Source: an uncultured Sutterella sp.
Lineage (GTDB): Bacteria > Pseudomonadota > Gammaproteobacteria > Burkholderiales > Burkholderiaceae_F
Assembly: GCA_900554375.1 (NCBI GenBank)
Contig: USHK01000024.1
Location: forward strand, 1-10,639
DNA length: 10,639 nt
Reading direction: 5' to 3'
Part shown: one piece after another, positions 6,334 to 10,639 of the stretch
How the letters are laid out: the number at the start of each line of letters is the position of its first letter
How positions within the stretch are numbered: position 1 is the first letter of the stretch
Position numbers and translations under genes: made by a program
The notes under the pieces: generated by a model
Database searches by the model: none
Seen by the model: the letters and a program-made list of their open reading frames with translations, nothing else
Told to the model about the DNA's origin: nothing

Positions 6334-6379
6334 CATGACTAACATTTAAGTTTGTTCAAATAATAGGTACAGGTTCAAT

Positions 6380-6940
6380 ATGCGTCTGCCCTTGATTTTC
6401 GGTTGTGCAGTCCTCTCCGGTTTGCTTCTTTCAGCTCAAGTTTCCGCACAGGACAGCGTTCCGCTCTTCGGTGACAAAACTCCGGATATCGTTAATCCGG
6501 CCCGTTCGGTCTCGCAGCTGATTAATCGAGGCAAATATGCCGATGCTATGAATCTGGCAGATAAAGAATTGGCCGCCAACCCTCAAAACGTCAATCTTCG
6601 CTTCCTGCGAGGCGTCATCTTCATGGAAACAAAGAAGAATGATGAGGCAAAGAGAGTATTTGAACAGCTAATTCGCGAGTATCCCGAAATCGCAGATACC
6701 TACAATAACCTCGCCGTCATTTATGCCGGGGAAGGCAATTTAGGGCGCGCTCAGGATCTTCTGGAACGTGCTCTGATGAATAACGCCTCTTCCGTCACGA
6801 CTTATTCCAATCTGGGTGATATTTACGCTGCCAAGGCTTCCGAAATGTATGCCAAGGCAGCGCACCTCGCTCCTAAGAACGGGCGTTTAAAGGAAAAGGC
6901 TCAAATTGCTCAGGATCTCACGGTTCGAACCACTCCTTAA
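6380..6940 (+). CDS. Secreted tetratricopeptide-repeat protein
   Basis: The 186-residue product has a Sec signal peptide (MRLPLIFGCAVLSGLLLSAQ) with a VSA cleavage site at residue 23, so it acts in the periplasm. The mature part is mainly TPR helices: recognisable units run from about 43 to 71 (LINRGKYADAMNLADKELAANP), 72-105 (LRFLRGVIFMETKKNDEAKRVF), 106-139 (YNNLAVIYAGEGNLGRAQDLLERAL) and a degenerate last unit at 141-166. TPRs are protein-protein scaffolds; no enzymatic domain is visible, and the partner is unknown. Placement directly before a periplasmic prolyl isomerase suggests envelope protein folding or assembly, which is inference. In Burkholderia-type genomes a TPR gene likewise precedes ppiA. 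Its ribosome binding site is weak (ACAGG). The downstream gap to ppiA carries a small hairpin followed by six T's. Confidence 0.85.
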   Translation: MRLPLIFGCAVLSGLLLSAQVSAQDSVPLFGDKTPDIVNPARSVSQLINRGKYADAMNLADKELAANPQNVNLRFLRGVIFMETKKNDEAKRVFEQLIREYPEIADTYNNLAVIYAGEGNLGRAQDLLERALMNNASSVTTYSNLGDIYAAKASEMYAKAAHLAPKNGRLKEKAQIAQDLTVRTTP

Positions 6941-6951
6941 TCTATTCTTTG

Positions 6952-6980
6952 CTGCAGGCGTCTCCTGCAGAATGTTTTTT
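6952..6980 (+). terminator. Weak hairpin plus T-run between TPR gene and ppiA, possible attenuator
   Basis: CTGCAGG (6952-6958) pairs with CCTGCAG (6964-6970) around a five-base loop, and TTTTTT follows at 6975-6980 after four intervening bases. A seven-bp stem with a displaced U-tract would terminate only partly, which could lower ppiA expression relative to the TPR gene or mark a processing site. Confidence 0.4.
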
Positions 6981-6993
6981 AGGATTTAACTCC

Positions 6994-7551
6994 ATGTTTA
7001 ATGTAAAAAAATTGGCTTTTGGCGCAGCTCTTCTAGGCGCGTCGGCCGTATGCTTTGCCGCGCCCAAAGTCGAAATCGTTACCTCTGAAGGCAACATCGT
7101 TGTAGATCTTAATGAGAAAGCCGCTCCGGTCACCGTAGCCAACTTCGTTAAGTACGCCAACGAGGGTTTTTATAACGGTACGATTTTCCACCGTGTTATT
7201 AACAATTTTATGATCCAAGGCGGCGGTTTTGACCGCACCCTGCGTCAGAAAGACACTCACGCGCCCATTAAGCTCGAGGATCAAAACGGTTTAAAAAATA
7301 CCGTCGGAACGATTGCTATGGCCCGCACAAACAATCCCGATTCTGCCACCAGCCAATTTTTTATCAATCTAAAAGATAATGACTTCCTGAACGGCACATC
7401 TACAAAAGACGGTTATGCCGTATTCGGTGAAGTTGTCTCCGGCATGGACGTCGTCCGCAAAATTGGCCGCGCACCAACCGGAACAAAGGGTTTTATGGAT
7501 GATGTGCCGGTTCGCCCCGTCATCATCGAATCCGTCAAAGTTTTAAAGTAA
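6994..7551 (+). CDS. ppiA: Periplasmic cyclophilin-type peptidyl-prolyl cis-trans isomerase
   Basis: This is a cyclophilin that speeds cis-trans isomerisation of X-Pro bonds during folding of exported proteins. The 185-residue protein has a signal peptide (MFNVKKLAFGAALLGASAVC) with cleavage near CFA at residue 22, placing it in the periplasm. Cyclophilin landmarks are [15 protein letters not shown] (65-79, with catalytic Arg67) and ARTNNPDSATSQFFINL (110-126). The tryptophan that binds cyclosporin in human CypA is not evident, as in other bacterial cyclophilins. The open frame extends to a TTG at 6949, but the ATG at 6994 starts a proper signal peptide and has an AGGA about ten bases upstream. 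It is followed after 15 bases by ppiB, a cytoplasmic paralogue, so the two probably arose by tandem duplication. Confidence 0.95.
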   Translation: MFNVKKLAFGAALLGASAVCFAAPKVEIVTSEGNIVVDLNEKAAPVTVANFVKYANEGFYNGTIFHRVINNFMIQGGGFDRTLRQKDTHAPIKLEDQNGLKNTVGTIAMARTNNPDSATSQFFINLKDNDFLNGTSTKDGYAVFGEVVSGMDVVRKIGRAPTGTKGFMDDVPVRPVIIESVKVLK

Positions 7552-7566
7552 TCTGAGGAAAGAAAA

Positions 7567-8058
7567 ATGATTCGTTTAACCACAAATTTCGGCACGATCG
7601 ATATTGAACTCGATTTCAAGAATGCACCTGTCACTGCCTCTAACTTCGAACAATATGTAAAAGACGGCCACTACGACGGTTTGATTTTCCATCGCGTCAT
7701 CCCCGGCTTCATGATTCAGGGCGGCGGTTTCAAGCCTGGCATGGACGAAGTCGAAACACGCGAACCAATCAAGAACGAAGCCAACAACGGCCTGTCGAAC
7801 GAAAAGTACACCATCTCCATGGCTCGTACCAACGATCCGCATTCCGCAAGCGCTCAGTTCTTCATCAATGTTGCTGACAATAAGTTCCTCGACTTCAAGA
7901 GCGAAACACCGCAGGGCTGGGGCTACGCCGTATTCGGCAAAGTTGTTGCCGGACAAGAAGTCGTCGACAAGATCGCCAAAGTCCGCACCGGTAGAGTCGG
8001 TTGGTATGACGATGTCCCGACCGAAGATGTCGTTATCGAAAAAGCTGAGGTCATCTAA
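7567..8058 (+). CDS. ppiB: Cytoplasmic cyclophilin-type peptidyl-prolyl cis-trans isomerase
   Basis: The 163-residue protein (E. coli PpiB is 164) begins directly with the catalytic domain, [15 protein letters not shown], with no signal peptide, so it works in the cytoplasm. [15 protein letters not shown] (41-55, catalytic Arg43) and [17 protein letters not shown] (86-102) are the standard cyclophilin motifs, and [10 protein letters not shown] (118-127) is the usual late strand. Its ATG has a GAGGAA ribosome site eight bases upstream. The stop codon TAA directly abuts the GTG start of lpxH, so translation of the two is probably coupled. Pairing with the periplasmic paralogue ppiA follows the order I recall from other Burkholderiales. 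Confidence 0.97.
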   Translation: MIRLTTNFGTIDIELDFKNAPVTASNFEQYVKDGHYDGLIFHRVIPGFMIQGGGFKPGMDEVETREPIKNEANNGLSNEKYTISMARTNDPHSASAQFFINVADNKFLDFKSETPQGWGYAVFGKVVAGQEVVDKIAKVRTGRVGWYDDVPTEDVVIEKAEVI

Positions 8059-8847
8059 GTGTCATTCAACGGCGTTGTTCCTGCTGAGAGCTGTCTCTCC
8101 AAAATTCCTCCTCTGCAAAATCCCGTCTTTATCGCAGATTTGCATTTAGCTGCCGACAAACCGGCAACTAAGGAGGCCTTTTTCAAGTTCCTCAAAAACG
8201 ACGCCGCTCGTTTCTCCGAGCTCGTCATTCTCGGAGACCTCTTCGAATTCTGGGCCGGAGACGATCATGCTCCGGCCTATGCCGACATTTTGGAAGCCCT
8301 TAAGGCTTTCTTCCTCAACGGGCACCGCATCTATGTAATGCACGGAAACCGCGACTTTCTGCTCGGTAAAGGTTTTACCGCAGCGACCGGTGCTCAGCTC
8401 ATCGCAGATCCGATTCCGGTTCAGGTCGGATTTGATCACATCCTGCTCTCCCACGGCGATATGTGGTGCACGCTCGATCCGGACTATCAGCAGTTCCGCG
8501 CAACGCTGCGCAGCCCTGATGTTCAGCGCCAAATCCTTGGTGAAAAACTCGAACACCGCATCGCATTGGCCGGAGGCCTGCGTAATCAGAGCGCCTATGA
8601 CAACCAGGAAAAAAGCAAGGAAGTCATGGATGTCGTCGTCAACGACGTCGCCCGCTCCGTACGACAATACAGAACCAAAATCATTATTCACGGACATACC
8701 CACCGACCAGCTCACCATACGCACGTCAACGAAGACTCGCGTTTCGATCGCTGGGTACTTCCTGACTGGGATTTCGAAAACGGTCGTTCCCGCGGCGGCT
8801 ACTTAAGCTTCGAGAACGGCTACATTCATTTCGGACATTTAGACTGA
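8059..8847 (+). CDS. lpxH: UDP-2,3-diacylglucosamine diphosphatase
   Basis: LpxH hydrolyses UDP-2,3-diacylglucosamine to lipid X and UMP at the inner face of the cytoplasmic membrane, the fourth step of lipid A synthesis, so this organism makes lipopolysaccharide or lipooligosaccharide. The 262-residue protein shows the whole calcineurin-like metallophosphoesterase set: FIADLHL (Asp27, His29), LGDLFEFW (Asp60), HGNRDF (95-100, Asn97), SHGD (131-134) and HGHTHRP (211-217). It is about 20 residues longer than E. coli LpxH (240), mostly an N-terminal extension (MSFNGVVPAESCLSKIPPLQ). The start is a GTG immediately after the ppiB stop, with a GAGG about eight bases before it inside ppiB; no later in-frame ATG precedes the first metal motif, which supports this start. 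The gene ends one base before tatD. Confidence 0.95.
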   Translation: MSFNGVVPAESCLSKIPPLQNPVFIADLHLAADKPATKEAFFKFLKNDAARFSELVILGDLFEFWAGDDHAPAYADILEALKAFFLNGHRIYVMHGNRDFLLGKGFTAATGAQLIADPIPVQVGFDHILLSHGDMWCTLDPDYQQFRATLRSPDVQRQILGEKLEHRIALAGGLRNQSAYDNQEKSKEVMDVVVNDVARSVRQYRTKIIIHGHTHRPAHHTHVNEDSRFDRWVLPDWDFENGRSRGGYLSFENGYIHFGHLD

Positions 8848-8848
8848 A

Positions 8849-9625
8849 ATGCTGATCGATTCACATTCTCACATTGACGGAGCTGAATTTCAGCTCGATA
8901 TCGACGATGTTTTCGCTCGTATGAAAGAAGCTGATGTCGCCGGCGCTCTGGTTGCCGGCACTTCACTTCGGGACTACGAACGTGGTTTAAATTTTGCCAA
9001 CGCCCACAAAAACGTTTGGTATGCCGTGGGCGTTCATCCGAGTACCAAAGACGATGATCACGAAGCAACGATTGAGGAGCTCGTTGAGTTGACAAAGCCG
9101 CAGAAAGTCGTAGCTGTCGGCGAATGTGGTTTGGATTACTACTATGAAGAAGCGCCTTACGATGCTCAGCTCGAACGTTTTGCCCGTCATATCGAAGCGG
9201 CAAAACTAGCCAAGCTTCCTCTGATTATCCACTCGCGGGATGCTCAGGAAGACACGATTCGTCTGTTAAAAGAGCATGACGCCGGCTCGACAGGCTTTGT
9301 ACTCCACTGCTTCACAGGTGACAAGAAAATGGCTCAAGATGCGCTGGATCTCGGCGGTTATTTGTCATTTTCGGGTATCGTCACATTCAAGAACGCAACT
9401 CAGATTCAGGAAGTCGCGTCCTGGGTTCCGAGCGATCGCTATCTCGTAGAAACCGATTGTCCTTACCTTGCCCCTATTCCGTTCCGCGGAAAACGCAACG
9501 AACCTTCCTACGTTCGCTACGTTGCTCGTAAGGTCGCCTTTCTGCGCGAAGAGTCGCTCGAAAAAGTAGCTGAAGATTCCACCAAAAACTTTTTCAGATT
9601 ATTCAGCAAGGCTGAATTACTATGA
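8849..9625 (+). CDS. tatD: TatD-family metal-dependent hydrolase (YcfH type)
   Basis: A 258-residue TIM-barrel amidohydrolase of the TatD family; characterised members are metal-dependent DNases (3'-5' exonuclease activity) or D-amino-acyl-tRNA-related hydrolases, so the exact substrate is not settled by sequence. Metal ligands are visible: HSHID (His6, His8), GECGLDYYY (Glu92), PLIIHSRDA (His128), LHCFTG (His153) and ETDCPYLAP (Asp203), with the family's PFRGKRNEP (211-219). Nothing is missing. The ATG follows the lpxH stop after one base, and its own stop overlaps the next gene by ATGA, so lpxH, tatD and the ankyrin gene form a translationally coupled run. The symbol denotes the family; YcfH is the closest E. 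coli paralogue by length and motifs in my judgement. Confidence 0.9.
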   Translation: MLIDSHSHIDGAEFQLDIDDVFARMKEADVAGALVAGTSLRDYERGLNFANAHKNVWYAVGVHPSTKDDDHEATIEELVELTKPQKVVAVGECGLDYYYEEAPYDAQLERFARHIEAAKLAKLPLIIHSRDAQEDTIRLLKEHDAGSTGFVLHCFTGDKKMAQDALDLGGYLSFSGIVTFKNATQIQEVASWVPSDRYLVETDCPYLAPIPFRGKRNEPSYVRYVARKVAFLREESLEKVAEDSTKNFFRLFSKAELL

Positions 9626-10269
9626 TGTACCGCAAATTAGCTTTACTTGCCGCTTCCTGCCTTTTAACGGTTTCCGCATTCGCCACAACCTACGACGATG
9701 CTGTGGACGCCACTTTTAAAAACGATGCCGATGCGTTAGCTCCTCTGCTTGCCAAAGGTCTCGATCCGAATACCGTCACTACGAGCGGAGCCGGAGAGCC
9801 CCTTTTGATGCTCGCCATTCGAAAGAACGCAAACAAGGTAATCGACCTTCTCCTTAACCAGAAGAACATCAAAATTGATCAGCCCAACACGCTGAAAGAG
9901 ACGCCGCTGATGATTGCCGTGTTTCTTAAAGACAATGATGTTGCCAAGAAATTAATTGCTCACGGCGCCTCGGTTAATAATCCGAAAAACTGGTCTGCGC
10001 TGCATTACGCCGCAACTTCCGGCAATAAGGAAATGGTCAAGTACTTGATCAGCAAGGGAGCCGATGTCAATGCAAGAACCCTACGCGGCATCACGCCTCT
10101 TTATATGGCGGCTAGAGAGGCAGACGCCGATACGGTCAAACTCCTTTTGAACGCCGGCGCCCGCAAAGACTATTGCACGAACGATGAACTTGCCCCGTAC
10201 GATATCGCCAAACAGCGCGGCAACTCAACCGAAGTGCAGAACCTGCTTAAGTACGATCACTGCCGCTAA
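9622..10269 (+). CDS. Secreted ankyrin-repeat protein
   Basis: The 215-residue product carries a Sec signal peptide (MMYRKLALLAASCLLTVSAF) with cleavage near AFA at residue 21, followed by about five ankyrin repeats filling the mature chain: roughly 24-56, 58-91, 92-123 (TPLMIAVFLKDNDVAKKLIAHGASVN), 125-156 (ALHYAATSGNKEMVKYLISKGADVN) and 158-190 (TPLYMAAREADADTVKLLLNAGA), then a capping helix. Cys184 and Cys214 near the end could form a disulphide in the periplasm. Ankyrin repeats bind proteins; no enzyme domain is seen and the partner is unknown. It overlaps the tatD stop (ATGA at 9622-9625); a second ATG at 9625 is an equally possible start. Because it lies within a housekeeping operon, it is more likely an envelope protein than a host-directed effector. 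A terminator follows. Confidence 0.88.
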   Translation: MMYRKLALLAASCLLTVSAFATTYDDAVDATFKNDADALAPLLAKGLDPNTVTTSGAGEPLLMLAIRKNANKVIDLLLNQKNIKIDQPNTLKETPLMIAVFLKDNDVAKKLIAHGASVNNPKNWSALHYAATSGNKEMVKYLISKGADVNARTLRGITPLYMAAREADADTVKLLLNAGARKDYCTNDELAPYDIAKQRGNSTEVQNLLKYDHCR

Positions 10270-10294
10270 TCTGACAGACAAAATTTTCACTTAC

Positions 10295-10324
10295 AGCCCA
10301 TCTCCTTTGATGGGCTCATTTTTT
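10295..10324 (+). terminator. Rho-independent terminator after the ankyrin gene
   Basis: AGCCCATC (10295-10302) pairs with GATGGGCT (10309-10316) across the six-base loop TCCTTT, and six T's follow at 10319-10324. It lies 25 bases after the ankyrin stop and closes the plus-strand cluster. Unusually, the next gene begins only seven bases beyond the T-run. Confidence 0.9.
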
Positions 10325-10331
10325 ACTTAAC

Positions 10332-10605
10332 ATGACACCGTCCCGTACTCTGGAACTTTTAGCTCCCTGCAAGACCTGCGATATCGGCATCGAAGCCTTT
10401 AAACACGGTGCAGACGCCGTCTACATCGGCGGCCCGCTCTTTAGCGCACGCGCCAATGCCGGCAACTCTATGTCAGAAATAGAAAGACTTGCTTCTTTCG
10501 CGCATCGTTTCAACGGACGTGTATACATGGCGCTTAATACAATCTTCTCAGATGAAGAATTGCCGGAGGCGGTTAAGCTCGCTCATCAAGCATACGAAGC
10601 CGGCG
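10332..10605 (+). CDS. rlhA: U32 peptidase-family protein, probable 23S rRNA C2501 hydroxylase (5' part only)
   Basis: The first 91 residues begin MTPSRTLELLAPCKTCDIG and include HGADAVYIGG (25-34), the signature start of the U32 family. Segments LELLAP, GADAVYIGGPLFSAR, FAHRF and ALNTIFSDEEL closely follow E. coli RlhA (YdcP), as I remember that sequence, better than the tRNA hydroxylation protein TrhP (YegQ). RlhA takes part in prephenate-dependent hydroxylation of C2501 in 23S rRNA. The family exceeds 600 residues, so most of the gene is absent. I end the feature at 10605 because the following bases are sequencing adapter, although the frame stays open through them. There is no recognisable Shine-Dalgarno before the ATG; the upstream sequence is the terminator's T-run. 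Family is secure, the RlhA assignment moderately so. Confidence 0.75.
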
Positions 10606-10639
10606 CTGTCTCTTATACACATCTGACGTTGCCGACGAC
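10606..10639. other. Sequencing-library adapter (Nextera transposase end), not genomic
   Basis: CTGTCTCTTATACACATCT (10606-10624) is exactly the 19-base Nextera/Tn5 mosaic end, and the next bases, GACGTTGCCGACGA (10625-10638), match the Read 1 adapter continuation with one substitution (T for C). The translation VSYTHLTLPT across it is a familiar contamination peptide. The window therefore ends at an untrimmed contig edge. Confidence 0.96.

Noticed and set aside
10606..10639. Continuation of the rlhA-like protein to the window edge
   Set aside because: The frame stays open, but the bases are adapter and the translation is a known contamination peptide.

Overview
The window looks like chromosome of a Gram-negative betaproteobacterium, most probably an anaerobic or microaerophilic member of the Burkholderiales related to Sutterella/Parasutterella. 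This is inferred from three things: lpxH (lipid A synthesis), a gene order (accA, an AlkA-type glycosylase and cysS facing a TPR gene, ppiA, ppiB and lpxH) that I recall from Burkholderia and Ralstonia, and a split periplasmic flavoprotein plus tetraheme cytochrome pair of the kind that is abundant in Sutterellaceae. No rRNA, tRNA, CRISPR array, transposase or phage gene is visible.

Layout. Bases 1-2622 hold a tightly packed minus-strand housekeeping operon, transcribed cysS, 3-methyladenine DNA glycosylase, accA (accA runs off the left edge). A small plus-strand lipoprotein gene follows (2854-3057), ending at a pair of strong hairpins. Next, on the minus strand, comes a self-contained three-gene respiratory module, read right to left: a Crp/Fnr-family regulator (5380-6123), a Sec-exported tetraheme cytochrome c (4924-5271), and a Tat-exported flavin reductase (3200-4894). 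From 6380 onward everything is on the plus strand: a secreted TPR protein, a periplasmic cyclophilin (ppiA), a cytoplasmic cyclophilin (ppiB), lpxH, a TatD-family hydrolase, a secreted ankyrin-repeat protein, a clear Rho-independent terminator, and the first part of a U32 peptidase-family gene closely resembling rlhA.

The most interesting part is the module at 3200-6123. Just upstream of the cytochrome gene is a perfect 16-bp palindrome with Crp/Fnr geometry (TGTCA-N6-TGACA), centred 41.5 bp from the start point predicted by a TATATT -10 box. A second, near-perfect copy is centred 51 bp farther up, at -92.5, and overlaps the regulator's stop codon. The half-site differs from the CRP site TGTGA at one base, and the regulator's recognition helix has changed at the two residues that read that base in CRP. 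The flavoprotein keeps the FAD fold and the proton-donor arginine region of fumarate reductases but appears to lack the His and Arg that hold fumarate's carboxylates. The picture is a dedicated, regulator-controlled anaerobic reductase of unknown, probably non-fumarate, electron acceptor, inserted into an otherwise conserved housekeeping block.

The last 34 bases (10606-10639) are almost certainly not biological: they match the Nextera transposase adapter, so the sequence ends at a contig edge and the final gene's last codons there are artefactual.
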